In this document: positions 8,300 to 16,816 of the stretch, piece by piece | How the letters are laid out: each line of letters opens with the position of its first letter | Position numbering within the stretch: position 1 is the stretch's first letter | Source of the DNA: Ktedonosporobacter rubrisoli | GTDB lineage: Bacteria > Chloroflexota > Ktedonobacteria > Ktedonobacterales > Ktedonobacteraceae | DNA: 64,000 bases | Direction of reading: 5' to 3' | Assembly: GCF_004208415.1 (NCBI RefSeq) | Contig: NZ_CP035758.1 | Location: 8,246,001 to 8,310,000 of the forward strand | Notes under the pieces: generated by a model | Databases searched by the model: none | The model's input: the letters and a program-made list of their open reading frames with translations, nothing else | What the model was told of the DNA's origin: nothing | Translations under genes and position numbers: made by a program

Positions 8300-9321
8300 G
8301 TGCTTCAGTTCGTGTGGCCCTTGATGCTATGGGAGGCGACAAGGCACCTTCCGAGACAGTTCTGGGAGCTGTACAGGCCGCTCGTGAGTATGACATGGGG
8401 GTCTATCTTGTGGGGCGTGAGGATATCATCAGGGCTGAACTTGCCAAACACGATACAAACGGGCTCGATTTGCCCGTGGTCCATACCGATGAAGTGATTG
8501 AGATGGATGAACACCCGGCCAGCGCTGTGCGCCGCAAAAAGAATGCATCCATGCTCCTGGCTCTGCAGCTTGTCAGGGATGGGGCCGCGCTCGGCGCTGT
8601 TTCCGCCGGGAATAGCGGGGCGATGATGGCGGCCTCGCTCTTTACCTTAAAGCGCATCCCGGGGGTCGAGCGTCCAGCGCTTGGAGGGGTCTTTCCCACG
8701 AAGGTCAATGCGTGTATGGTTATCGATATGGGCGCGAATACTGATTGTAAGCCTGAATATCTTCAACAATTTGCCCTGATGGGCTCCATCTACATGGAGC
8801 GAATCTTCAATGTGTCTTCCCCTCGTATCGGCTTGCTGGCTAATGGCGAAGAGGAGTCTAAGGGAAATCAGCAGGTGGTCGAGACACACCAGTTGCTCAA
8901 GCGCAGCGCCTCTACCCTGGGCCTTAATTTTATTGGCAATGTGGAGGGACGCGATATCCCTGGAGGGACGGCAGATGTGGTGGTCTGCGATGGCTTTGTG
9001 GGCAATGTGGTGCTGAAATTGGGCGAGGGCTTGGGCGAGGCTCTGCTGGATCTGCTGCGCACAGAGATGACGAGCTCGCTGGTCAATAAGCTGGCGGCCG
9101 CTATTCTTAAGCCTGGCCTGCGTAAGGTCTTCAAGCGCCTTGATTATGCTGAATACGGTGGCGTACCGCTGCTCGGGGTGAATGGCTCGGCGATTATTTC
9201 TCACGGCCGCTCCAACGCCCGGGCGATTAAAAATGCTTTGCGCGTGGCGCGGCAGACATCGGAAAGAGGAGTGGCTAAGGCGATTGGCGATGGCCTTTCA
9301 AAATTGAGCGCAGAAGTATAG
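8296..9321 (+). CDS. plsX: Phosphate acyltransferase PlsX
   Basis: A 341-residue protein with the PlsX signature from its start: VRVALDAMGGDKAPSETVLGA, then HPASAVRRKKNASMLLAL, GAVSAGNSGAMMA and the C-terminal VNGSAIISHGRSNARAIKNAL. PlsX converts acyl-ACP and phosphate to acyl-phosphate, the donor for PlsY in membrane phospholipid synthesis. It acts as a peripheral enzyme at the inner face of the membrane. The ATG overlaps the stop of the response regulator. In many bacteria plsX sits with fatty-acid synthesis genes; here it is the last gene before a strong terminator hairpin, so its partner is the regulator alone. Confidence 0.95.
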   Translation: MSASVRVALDAMGGDKAPSETVLGAVQAAREYDMGVYLVGREDIIRAELAKHDTNGLDLPVVHTDEVIEMDEHPASAVRRKKNASMLLALQLVRDGAALGAVSAGNSGAMMAASLFTLKRIPGVERPALGGVFPTKVNACMVIDMGANTDCKPEYLQQFALMGSIYMERIFNVSSPRIGLLANGEEESKGNQQVVETHQLLKRSASTLGLNFIGNVEGRDIPGGTADVVVCDGFVGNVVLKLGEGLGEALLDLLRTEMTSSLVNKLAAAILKPGLRKVFKRLDYAEYGGVPLLGVNGSAIISHGRSNARAIKNALRVARQTSERGVAKAIGDGLSKLSAEV

Positions 9322-9373
9322 GTATCGATTCATCTGCTGGCCTTGCCTGCTCCTGCTGACTGCATAAGCTCTA

Positions 9374-9415
9374 ATGATGAGATAACAGTCAAACATATAG
9401 CTGTTATCTCATCAT
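9374..9415 (+). terminator. Terminator-like hairpin after plsX
   Basis: A perfect 15-bp stem (ATGATGAGATAACAG / CTGTTATCTCATCAT) with a 12-base loop lies 50 bases past plsX. It lacks a long T tract on the plus strand but is the only strong fold before the convergent stress-protein gene. Confidence 0.6.
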
Positions 9416-9481
9416 GAACGTTATGTCGATGCGCTAGTCGGCGCGTTGAGATTTCTCTACTATGAGGGCTGCACTAATAAC

Positions 9482-9829
9482 TCAGGATTTACGGCGTCGG
9501 GCCGCGCCTCCCAACTTGCCAATCCGGCTGTAAAAGTCGGCTCCCTGGCTCTCTTTGGTGGCTTTACCGCCTTTTTTGCCCATCTCGGCGAAATGCTCTG
9601 GACTATATTTGACTACATTCGCTTTCCCTCCTTTTTGGGCAATCGTGCGATAATATTCGCTTCCGCGCTTTTCTTTGAGCGTGATGCCGCCTTTCTTTCC
9701 AATCCGCCGGTAATAATCCTCGCCATATTTGCGGCGGACCGTTTCTTTGCGGCGGTTCGCCTTGGAGGTTGGTTCGGCTGGAAGTTTCTCTTCGTCATCA
9801 GACAACGTAGCTATCCCCTTTCCCGACAT
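9482..9829 (-). CDS. KGG-repeat stress-induced protein (GsiB-like)
   Basis: A 115-residue, highly charged protein with four copies of a short motif of the form Y-Y/F-x-x-I/M-G-K-K-G-G, ending in RIGKKGG, TIAQKGG, EMGKKGG and RIGKLGG. This is the bacterial stress/acidophilic repeat seen in GsiB and plant group-1 LEA-like proteins, which are hydrophilic and largely disordered. A protective role under desiccation or general stress is the family expectation, not shown here. GAGGATC precedes the ATG, and a strong promoter lies about 165 bases further upstream. Confidence 0.8.
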   Translation of the reverse strand: MSGKGIATLSDDEEKLPAEPTSKANRRKETVRRKYGEDYYRRIGKKGGITLKEKRGSEYYRTIAQKGGKANVVKYSPEHFAEMGKKGGKATKESQGADFYSRIGKLGGAARRRKS

Positions 9830-10375
9830 GATCCTCAGTTCGCAAGAAATGTTGACTTAAGCCTACGAAAAAAAGTTTCGCCCGCCTGCTGCTCCCTTGC
9901 ATGCTATGCGTTTTTTCTATTTTGTATGTTAGGCATGCATAGAGCTGCATATAGGAGTGTATCTGATACCTCTTTAGTATAGAGATATCAATATAGAATA
10001 TTTTACTGTAATGTTCTATCATTTGTCAATAATAGCACAAGTCAAATAGTGCTGGTTACGCTGCAAGCATTTCTGCCTGCTGATTTTTAAACATTTGCTG
10101 CTCTTTCTCTTGGGTCTTACTGGATAGAGGGAGCCTGCCCCCAGCTTTTTTTGGCTATAAAGATATACGGTCGGGAGGCACGTTTTTCTGGCGCTCTGAG
10201 CGAGGTGGGTTGGCTGGCAAACGCTGAGTGGATAGTGTAGAGGTGGTGCGGCGGATGAAATAGCTTAGCCGACCCTGGCGATGGATCGGCTAAGGTGCAG
10301 AAAGGATACAGCGCGTATAGAATGTCTGCGATATGCAGCTGGCAAGGTGGATGGCCGGCCTGCAAGCGTGGTTAG
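9830..10375. other. Intergenic region, 546 bp
   Basis: It holds the promoter and long 5' leader of the KGG-repeat gene. At 10264-10294 there is an inverted repeat (CTTAGCCGA / TCGGCTAAG) that probably ends transcription of the leftward gene at 10376-10783. No other coding signal was found. Confidence 0.55.
10000..10029 (-). promoter_or_regulatory. Promoter of the KGG-repeat stress gene
   Basis: On the minus strand TTGACA (10024-10029) is followed after 18 bases by TAAAAT (10000-10005). The predicted start near 9993 gives a leader of about 165 bases before the ATG at 9829. Confidence 0.6.
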
Positions 10376-10783
10376 CTATTGCGCGGGCAGCTCGCTCATC
10401 TGAAAGCGCTTCACCTCTGCCTGGCAGCCCTCAAAGTAATAGACTGTAACCCCGGTATCGATTTCTTCGCTGAAGTAGTCCTGAGCTTCGGGCTCAAGCT
10501 CCTCAATAATTGGCTTGAGCAGCTCATGATCAGAAATCTTGCCCCAGCCATATTCGAGCTTAAGCATTTTCTCTGCCTGCTTTAACTCTTCTACGGCCGT
10601 GGCGCGAAGAAGCTGACTTAGCAGCTGGGGATGGGCCTGCAAGCGCTGCAAGAAGGCGTGATAGAACTGCCGCGCCAGCTCGGGGTTGCTCTCTACCCCT
10701 GTTTCGGGCTCGGCATCAATGCTTGCCTCGATATCGATGCTAATACGAAAGGTGGTGCGCGTAAAATCGGTTTTTGTAGGCAT
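10376..10783 (-). CDS. Hypothetical protein, acidic, 135 residues
   Basis: The protein is not recognised. It is acidic, mostly predicted helical in the middle (about 35-100) and has no membrane segment, signal peptide or metal-binding motif. The first 25 residues (TFRISIDIEASIDAEPE) look like alternating beta structure. AGGGGAG lies seven bases before the ATG, which supports translation. It is a single-gene unit with its own probable terminator. A lineage-specific protein is likely. Confidence 0.65.
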   Translation of the reverse strand: MPTKTDFTRTTFRISIDIEASIDAEPETGVESNPELARQFYHAFLQRLQAHPQLLSQLLRATAVEELKQAEKMLKLEYGWGKISDHELLKPIIEELEPEAQDYFSEEIDTGVTVYYFEGCQAEVKRFQMSELPAQ

Positions 10784-11139
10784 TTTTCTCCCCTTGTATG
10801 CTCAATGCGGGACTATAAACATATATGTCGAACTGGCCCCGAGTCGCTGGCCCGGGAGCTAATTTCTCTCGCTATGAACCATTAACTTTCTGCTGTATAT
10901 GCTACACCAGAGGGCCTGAAGGATCTTGTAAATTCTTGCTGATTCTGCTACAAAATTGCTAGCTTTGTTGACATACTCTGCTACTAAGCATTTCCCTGAT
11001 CCTCGCTATTGCTCTGCCTTTTCAGGCGCTCTTGTTGTCAATGCTCGTTTGGCATAAATTTTGTAGTGTCGGCTTGACCATCACACGATGTCATACTCTA
11101 CAATGTGCGCATAAGGCAAAATAAGAGGGAGAAGATAAC
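10784..11139. other. Intergenic region between divergent genes, 356 bp
   Basis: This is the shared upstream region of the leftward hypothetical gene and the rightward LLM oxidoreductase. TTGACC occurs near 11073 and TACAAT near 11098, but the spacing is not ideal. No gene or clear operator was found. Confidence 0.4.
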
Positions 11140-12033
11140 TTGATGAAAATTGGTATAGAGTTACCGACAACAATTCCCAACGTGACTGCTCAGTTGATTC
11201 GCGCTTGGGCCAGGCAGGCAGATGCAGGACCATTTTCTAGCCTTGGTATCGTTGATCGCCTTGCCTACAATACTTTTGATCCACTCGTCTCGTTGGCAGC
11301 AGTGGCCACAGAGACGCAGCGCATACGACTAATGACGGGCGTACTCCTGGCTCCTATGTATAATGCGGGAAGGCTTGCCAAGCAAGCTGCAAGTCTTGAT
11401 GTGCTCTCGAATGGTCGATTATCGCTAGGCCTGGCTATTGGAGGGAATGAAGAAGATTTTCGGGCCTCACCTGCTTCGTTTTCTGGTCGCGGTAAGCGCT
11501 TCGAGCAACAGCTTGAGCTGATGACGCGTGTCTGGGCCGGTCAGCCTGTCGACGATAAGACCGGCCCAATAGGGCCAACGCCGCTGCAGCCAGGAGGACC
11601 CGAAATATTGCTTGGTGGCCAAACGCCTGCCGCAATTGGTCGCCTCAAGCGTTGGGGCAATGGCTATATCGCTGCTGGCCTTGGTAGCCCTGCGCAAGTA
11701 GGCACTTTTTTCCGGCAAGCTGAAGAGGCATGGCAGAGCGCGGGCAGGCCTGGTAAGCCCCGCCTGGTCGTGGCCACCTATTTTGCGCTTGGCCCGGGAG
11801 CCGCCGAGCAGGCGGAAGCATATCTCCTAGAATTTTATGGAATCTATGGACCACTGGCGCAAGAGATAGCAAAGTCAGTTTCGACAACTCCAGAAGCTGT
11901 TCAGGCGCGCATCCAGGAGTTTGCCGATGTGGGAGCAGATGAGTTGCTGTTTGCTCCGTGTATTCCTGAATTAGATCAGGTGCAGCGCCTTGCAGATGTT
12001 GCCAATCAATGGATGCGCGAAGCGCAGAATTAA
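11140..12033 (+). CDS. LLM-class (luciferase-like) flavin or F420-dependent oxidoreductase
   Basis: A 297-residue protein with the bacterial-luciferase TIM-barrel pattern: GIELPTT at the start, RIRLMTGVLLAPMYNAGRLAKQAASLDVLSNGRLSLGLAIGG in the middle and a late TPEAVQARIQEFADVGADELLF block near the end. The family uses reduced FMN or coenzyme F420 to oxidise or reduce varied organic substrates; neither cofactor nor substrate can be assigned. AGGGAG precedes the ATG. The gene is monocistronic and ends at a hairpin. A second, distant member lies at 14850-15797. Confidence 0.85.
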   Translation: MMKIGIELPTTIPNVTAQLIRAWARQADAGPFSSLGIVDRLAYNTFDPLVSLAAVATETQRIRLMTGVLLAPMYNAGRLAKQAASLDVLSNGRLSLGLAIGGNEEDFRASPASFSGRGKRFEQQLELMTRVWAGQPVDDKTGPIGPTPLQPGGPEILLGGQTPAAIGRLKRWGNGYIAAGLGSPAQVGTFFRQAEEAWQSAGRPGKPRLVVATYFALGPGAAEQAEAYLLEFYGIYGPLAQEIAKSVSTTPEAVQARIQEFADVGADELLFAPCIPELDQVQRLADVANQWMREAQN

Positions 12034-12057
12034 CAGTATTGCACTGTAGGCGCACCA

Positions 12058-12085
12058 CTCCGCGCAAAAAGAAAGATGCGCGGAG
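12058..12085 (+). terminator. Terminator-like hairpin after the LLM oxidoreductase
   Basis: An 8-bp GC-rich stem (CTCCGCGC / GCGCGGAG) with a 12-base A-rich loop stands between two convergent genes. Confidence 0.5.
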
Positions 12086-12121
12086 CTGTAAGACGCCAAG
12101 GCTGTCGTTCGGGTTTATATG

Positions 12122-13138
12122 CTATGCCTGGGGCCAGGTGATGACGACTTTGCCGAAGTGCTTGCCCTCGGCGAGATAGGCGAAGGCCTCTTTAGCCTGC
12201 TCAACGGGAAAGCTACGGTCAATTATCGGGTGAATCTTGTGTTGGGCTATGAAGTCGTTAAGCTGGGCAAAAACTGCGCGGCTGCCGGCATAGATGGTCT
12301 GGACGATGGCCAGGCGATCTCGCAACTCAGAGAACTCGACAGGACCGCTAAAGCCGCCAAGGCCGCCGATAAGGCAAATATAGCCGCCAAGGCTTACTGA
12401 GCGCAGGGAGCGCGCGATAGTCTCGGCGCCGCCAACTTCTAAGATGTGATCGGCACCACGTCCTGCGGTCAGCTTTTGTACCTCTTCGTCCCAGTGCTGA
12501 GTTTTTGTGGTATTGATGGTCTCATCGGCGTCCAGCTCTCGGGCCCGGGCGAGCTTCTCATCGTGGCGAGAAGTGACGATTACACGTGCGCCGGAGGCCT
12601 TAGCAAGCTGGATGCCAAAAACCGAGACGCCGCCGGTTCCCTGGATCAGGACCGTTTCGCCAGCCTGCAATCTTCCAGAGACCAGGGCATTCCAGGCTGT
12701 GAGGCCGGCGACAGGCAAGGTAGCCCCTTCAGCGTAGGTAAGATATGCGGGAAGTGCAAGAAGCTCCTCTTCGCGCGCCACCAGATAGTCGGTGAGCACA
12801 CCAGGCGTACCTGGCTCACCACGCGCTGGTAAAACTTCCTGACGCGGACGACCCTCAAGCCAGTGCGGAAAGCAGGGCAACACCACTCTGTCTCCTACCT
12901 GGAAGCGCCGGCTGCCTTCTCCGCACACCGCGACCTCTCCAGCCCCATCGGAAAGAGGGATTACCGGCTCAGCAATCTTTAGCGTACCCATCTCTTCAAG
13001 AATATACAGGTCGCGATGATTGAGCGAGGCGGCACGCATTTTCACAAGGACCTCGCCGGGTCCGGGCTGCGGTTGTTCTTGCTCTATGCGCTGTAACTGG
13101 CCGGTTCCTTGCACGTCGATCAATTGCCATGTATACAT
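12122..13138 (-). CDS. Zinc-independent MDR-family quinone/NAD(P) oxidoreductase
   Basis: A 338-residue medium-chain dehydrogenase/reductase. The GroES-like half begins with PGPGEVLVKMRAASLNHRD; the Cys ligand expected in zinc alcohol dehydrogenases is Asn at this position. The Rossmann motif is GTGGVSVFG (167-175). No four-Cys structural zinc loop is visible, so it belongs with quinone-oxidoreductase-like members and not with true zinc alcohol dehydrogenases. It likely reduces a carbonyl or quinone with NAD(P)H. AAAGGA lies ten bases before the ATG. The substrate is unknown. Confidence 0.85.
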   Translation of the reverse strand: MYTWQLIDVQGTGQLQRIEQEQPQPGPGEVLVKMRAASLNHRDLYILEEMGTLKIAEPVIPLSDGAGEVAVCGEGSRRFQVGDRVVLPCFPHWLEGRPRQEVLPARGEPGTPGVLTDYLVAREEELLALPAYLTYAEGATLPVAGLTAWNALVSGRLQAGETVLIQGTGGVSVFGIQLAKASGARVIVTSRHDEKLARARELDADETINTTKTQHWDEEVQKLTAGRGADHILEVGGAETIARSLRSVSLGGYICLIGGLGGFSGPVEFSELRDRLAIVQTIYAGSRAVFAQLNDFIAQHKIHPIIDRSFPVEQAKEAFAYLAEGKHFGKVVITWPQA

Positions 13139-13521
13139 AATGATGTATCCTTTCCAGATCTGCTTAACGCTGCCATCAGTCTATCTTCTTATGCTTTTAA
13201 GGGAAATGAGATAAGTGAATTGTCGGGCTTGTGGCATGTTGTTTCTGCTCTATGCGCTTTTTCGCTTCTGGACAGGCTTCTGGTTGGGCCTGATTCTCTA
13301 CTTTGGACTGATCTCAGTGTAGGGTCTATTGCTCTCTTGAACAAGTAGGCACAAATTTGTGCTCTAGTACCCAAAAATATACCAATGTATGTTTAGTGGC
13401 TGCTCACAAGCGAACCGTAAAAAGCTCTGCAAAGAAGCCGCGCACAATCTGGACAAACAAAAAGCAAGGAACTATACTATGGGGGTAAGTGTGTCAGTGT
13501 GTCTCAAGGAGCAATTACTAC
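13139..13521. other. Intergenic region between divergent genes, 383 bp
   Basis: Upstream region of the leftward oxidoreductase and of the small rightward gene at 13522. Apart from the promoter at 13450-13478 nothing distinctive is visible. Confidence 0.4.
13450..13478 (+). promoter_or_regulatory. Near-consensus promoter upstream of a small gene
   Basis: TGGACA (13450-13455) and TATACT (13473-13478) are spaced by 17 bases. The predicted start near 13485 is followed by AAGGAG and an ATG at 13522. Confidence 0.6.
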
Positions 13522-13785
13522 ATGCGTCACAAGAGAGAGAAGCCAGATCGCCTGGTCTTTGCTTTTTCCCAGGGAGCCAGGAAGTTATTTTCGGGCGGAT
13601 GGTCTGGCTGCAGAACGCTAGTTCCTATCCCTGCGAATGAGCCCTACCAGCGATATCGCAGACCCATTGAGCCACGGGTGCCTTTGCCACGTCTCTGGAT
13701 AGCCTGGCTACAATATCACTATACTCAATTGCGCTGGGATATCGAGCGTGGCGTGGCTCGACTTCTGCATCGTCGCTGGGTATAA
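13522..13785 (+). CDS. Small basic hypothetical protein, 87 residues
   Basis: The protein is rich in Arg, Trp and Pro (MRHKREKPDR at the start, PRLWIAWLQY near the end) and is not recognised. Its reality is supported by a promoter with 17-bp spacing and an AAGGAG ten bases before the ATG. It ends 33 bp before the stop of a convergent regulator gene. No signal peptide is visible; an amphipathic stretch near residues 57-75 may associate with membrane. Function is unknown. Confidence 0.5.
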   Translation: MRHKREKPDRLVFAFSQGARKLFSGGWSGCRTLVPIPANEPYQRYRRPIEPRVPLPRLWIAWLQYHYTQLRWDIERGVARLLHRRWV

Positions 13786-13818
13786 GTTATTTAGAAGCCT
13801 TTCCGCTGGAAATTATCC

Positions 13819-14667
13819 TCATGTCTCCGCGTGGACATTTTCCTCTGTTGTCCGAAAACGCTGCAGTTTTGCCCGTGTCTGTGCGTCTGGAATGTGGGCT
13901 GTGACCCTGATGTCAGGGTCGCTGAAAACTTGCAAGGAGAGGTGCCTGAACTCCAGGTGTCCTAGCGTTGGGTGCTCGAAGATTTTCTCGCGATCCAAAG
14001 ATCTGCTCGCTTCATGATGAGGCCACCAGCGACAAAACTCAGGGCTAGCCTGTTTAAGATCCTCAATCAGTTCCGTAAACCAGGCATCTCCAGGATAGCG
14101 CGCACTGGCGGTACGGAGCTCTGCTAAGAGCCCTCGTGCCATCGGTTCCCAATGCGTGAAGCGCTCCCGCATCTCCGGATTCGTAAAGAAGTGCCAGATC
14201 AGGTTGTGTGCATGTGGAGGGGATGCCTCCGAAATGGCGAAGACAGCATCGGCGGCCTTGTTCCATGCCAGGTAGTCCCAGCGCCGCCCGATGACAGTGG
14301 CAGGCGTCGGGTTGAGGTCATCGAGCATCTGTTGCAGTTCTGGGCTGACACACTCCTCCACCGCAAGGGCAGGCGCTGGCAGTGGCTGTCCTGCGAGCAG
14401 AAATAGATGCCGTCGTTCATTCGTGCTGAGGCGCAGCGCTTGCGCCAGGCTTTCCAGCACCTGCGGCGAGGGATGCACATCCCGCCCCTGCTCCAACCAG
14501 ACATACCAGGAGGTGCCAATATTGGCAAGTTGCGCGACTTCCTCGCGGCGCAGCCCCGGCGTGCGACGACGGAGGCCGGCTGGCAATCCCACTTCGGCTG
14601 GAGTAAGGCATGCGCGCCGCTTGCGTAAAAAATCGGCGAGGGCCTGGTGACGTTCGCTCTTGTGCAT
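13819..14667 (-). CDS. XRE-family transcriptional regulator with MmyB-like ligand-binding domain
   Basis: A 282-residue protein. The N-terminal helix-turn-helix (about 10-85) includes GLRREEVAQLANIGTSWYVWLEQGRD, typical of this one-component family. The C-terminal half matches the MmyB-like regulator domain (LNPTPATVIGRRWDYLAWNKAADAVF, then WHFFTNPEMRERFTHWE). The domain is thought to bind a small hydrophobic ligand. The gene is divergent from an LLM oxidoreductase, whose promoter it probably controls. A related regulator lies at 58310-59152. AAGGGAG precedes the ATG. Confidence 0.88.
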   Translation of the reverse strand: MHKSERHQALADFLRKRRACLTPAEVGLPAGLRRRTPGLRREEVAQLANIGTSWYVWLEQGRDVHPSPQVLESLAQALRLSTNERRHLFLLAGQPLPAPALAVEECVSPELQQMLDDLNPTPATVIGRRWDYLAWNKAADAVFAISEASPPHAHNLIWHFFTNPEMRERFTHWEPMARGLLAELRTASARYPGDAWFTELIEDLKQASPEFCRWWPHHEASRSLDREKIFEHPTLGHLEFRHLSLQVFSDPDIRVTAHIPDAQTRAKLQRFRTTEENVHAET

Positions 14668-14849
14668 CTCAGCTTCTCCCTTAACGTGGTGGTCGCAGAC
14701 CTATGATCACAAAACACTGGTTCTAGGATCAGAGATAGAGCATACTCAAGATGAGCAGCCGCGTCAAGATGGTATCTGCCCCTGGCGTGAGAGTTGCTTC
14801 CATTCTCAAAGAGAATCTTTCATTGTTCACAGAAGTAAGGGAGGTAATC

Positions 14850-15797
14850 ATGTCTCTGCAATTTGGGGTGAGCCTGCCACAGGGCGGGATGATGGGACTG
14901 GCAAGCATCAATGACCCGGTTGAGGCCTACGAGGCCATGACACGTGTAGCTCAGAGCGCCGATGAGCTCGGTTTCTCCTCTGTATGGCTCAGCGATCAGT
15001 TCCAGACCATTCCGCAGCCAGCGCAGGAGATTTTGTTCGAGTGCTGGGCGAGTCTGGCGGCGCTGGCACGAGATACGAAGCGCGTGCGCCTTGGTTCGCT
15101 GGTCACTTGCCCGACGTATCGCAACCCGGCGCTGCTGGCCAAGATGGCTTCAACTATCGATGTGCTTTCGCATGGCCGGCTCACGTTGGGCATCGGCGCT
15201 GGTGGCTGGAACGAGCGCCAGGATCGTGCCTATGGCTATGAGGCTTTCGATGCTCCTGCTCGTCTGCAGCATCTGCGCGAAGCTATCCAGATCATGCTCA
15301 GCATGTGGACACAGGATGAGGCGGTCTTTGAAGGCGAGTATTACCATGTACGCGGCGCGATCAATCAGCCCAAAGGCGTGCAAAAACCACATATTCCTCT
15401 GTTGATCGCTGGGGGCGGTGAGAAAGTGACGCTCAAACTTGTTGCGCAATATGCCGATGCCTACCATATCGGGGGCGATGTAGCGACGGTTCAGCACAAA
15501 CTTGCCATCCTCAAGCAGCATTGTGAAGCCCTCGGACGCAATTACGAAAGCATCCATTGTATCGCATCGGCCTTCTGTTCCATGGGAGAAACCTATGAAC
15601 AGGCCATGGCGAAGATCCCTGAGGCCTTTTTGGGGTTCCTCAGGAGTGTGGGCATGACCACGCTTATCGGCAGTCCCGCTACCATTCGCGAGGGCCTGGC
15701 CGCCCTGGAGGCCGCCGGTGCCCAGGAGGTGCTCCTCCTATTCCCCAATGCTCTGCAGGTGGACTCGTTGCGCTTGTTCGCGCATGAGTTCATCTAG
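14850..15797 (+). CDS. LLM-class (luciferase-like) oxidoreductase, probably F420-dependent
   Basis: A 315-residue protein starting MSLQFGVSLPQGG. Family landmarks are FSSVWLSDQF, RVRLGSLVTCPTYRNPALLAKM, TIDVLSHGRLTLGIGAGGW and PLLIAGGGEKVTLKL. The last motif and GAGGWNE are common in F420-dependent members, but the cofactor is an inference. An upstream in-frame ATG at 14751 exists, but GGGAGG sits right before the ATG at 14850 and the family similarity starts there. It is divergent from an XRE/MmyB regulator that likely controls it. Confidence 0.87.
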   Translation: MSLQFGVSLPQGGMMGLASINDPVEAYEAMTRVAQSADELGFSSVWLSDQFQTIPQPAQEILFECWASLAALARDTKRVRLGSLVTCPTYRNPALLAKMASTIDVLSHGRLTLGIGAGGWNERQDRAYGYEAFDAPARLQHLREAIQIMLSMWTQDEAVFEGEYYHVRGAINQPKGVQKPHIPLLIAGGGEKVTLKLVAQYADAYHIGGDVATVQHKLAILKQHCEALGRNYESIHCIASAFCSMGETYEQAMAKIPEAFLGFLRSVGMTTLIGSPATIREGLAALEAAGAQEVLLLFPNALQVDSLRLFAHEFI

Positions 15798-15985
15798 CGC
15801 CTTGCGCACCTTTGCTTAACATCCTGGAAAGCGGCGGGTGGCTTGCCTCTTTCTCTTTTGAGGGGGAACTTTTTGGGAGAAATGAGCATCCTTCTCAATG
15901 AGAAGAATTGCTGTCTCAATAAACAAAGGAGAGGCTGTTCGTGCTGGGTCTGCTAAGCACAGAGCACGAAGAAGGAAGGATGCAT

Positions 15986-16639
15986 ATGAAGAACGTTCTG
16001 AAAAACGTATCACTACTCTCAAAGACATCTGGTCATCCCTCCCTGTTTCCACTTGCTAGCCTGTCTTTTCTCATGGTACTACTCGTAATGTTCAGCGGTT
16101 GCGGAAACAATACGGGAAATACAGTCAACACAGGCCAGGTTTCATCAGCTCTTGCAGCTGGGGTGAAAGGGTATCCTGTCACTGTGTACTTTCCTAAACG
16201 AAATCCTCAAGGGCTTGTAAGTGAAACGAAGATCTTCCCGGTTCAACGTCTGTCTACAACCAAAGCCGTAGCGACCACGGCTCTGCAACTGCTCATCGCG
16301 GGACCAACGGCGCTAGAGCAGAAGGCTGGCTATTACTCCGACCTGGGCAGCATGTTGCGGGGGCCATCAACATGCAGGAATGGTCAGGGGGGAGCAGATT
16401 TTCGGTTAACGCTGGATAGGAGGGGCAAATTTGTTGAGGTGGGGACGGCAACCTTGCAATTTTGCCGCAAGATTATCGGCATTGCGGCTATACCAGATGC
16501 AATCGTGCGAGATCAGATAGGAGAGACATTAGAGCAGTTTCCCACCATTAAAAAGGTGTTGATCTTGAAGATGGACGGAAGCTGTTTTCAGAACGAGTCC
16601 CTTGAGGGAAAATATTGTGAGTCTTACCAACCTGGCTAA
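15986..16639 (+). CDS. GerMN-domain lipoprotein
   Basis: A 217-residue protein. A hydrophobic segment ending FSGC forms a lipoprotein signal. After it come a short Asn/Thr-rich linker and a GerMN-like domain: VTVYFPKRNP, ALQLLIAGPTALEQKAGYYSDL, then FRLTLDRRGKFVEVGTATLQFCRK. GerMN domains occur in spore-germination and cell-envelope proteins; here the protein is predicted to sit on the outer face of the cytoplasmic membrane. ATG codons at 15980 and 15986 are both possible; the second has AAGGA with better spacing. It ends at a strong bidirectional hairpin. Confidence 0.75.
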   Translation: MKNVLKNVSLLSKTSGHPSLFPLASLSFLMVLLVMFSGCGNNTGNTVNTGQVSSALAAGVKGYPVTVYFPKRNPQGLVSETKIFPVQRLSTTKAVATTALQLLIAGPTALEQKAGYYSDLGSMLRGPSTCRNGQGGADFRLTLDRRGKFVEVGTATLQFCRKIIGIAAIPDAIVRDQIGETLEQFPTIKKVLILKMDGSCFQNESLEGKYCESYQPG

Positions 16640-16697
16640 AAGCTGATTCGCGCTTTCACAAGTGACCAGGGGAACGAAGATATAGCAGCATGCCACC

Positions 16698-16746
16698 AGC
16701 GGAAATTGTTGTGGTCTGAGATATGGCACCCACAACAATTTCTGCT
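16698..16746. terminator. Bidirectional intrinsic terminator
   Basis: Arms 16698-16714 and 16730-16746 pair over 17 bp with one G-T pair; the core GAAATTGTTGTGG / CCACAACAATTTC is perfect. It is followed by TTT and lies between the convergent lipoprotein and glycosyltransferase genes. Confidence 0.75.
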
Positions 16747-16816
16747 TTGGCTTTTTCGTGTAAGCTGCTCGCTTTGCCTCTTCAGCCACGATTATTTCCG
16801 AAGAGCCAAATTTCTC

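Noticed and set aside
8647..9204. Long antisense frame inside plsX
   Set aside because: It lies opposite a conserved gene, has no ribosome site and reads as low-quality composition.
14199..14717. 172-codon alternative frame inside the XRE regulator
   Set aside because: It overlaps the conserved helix-turn-helix frame and shows no family features.
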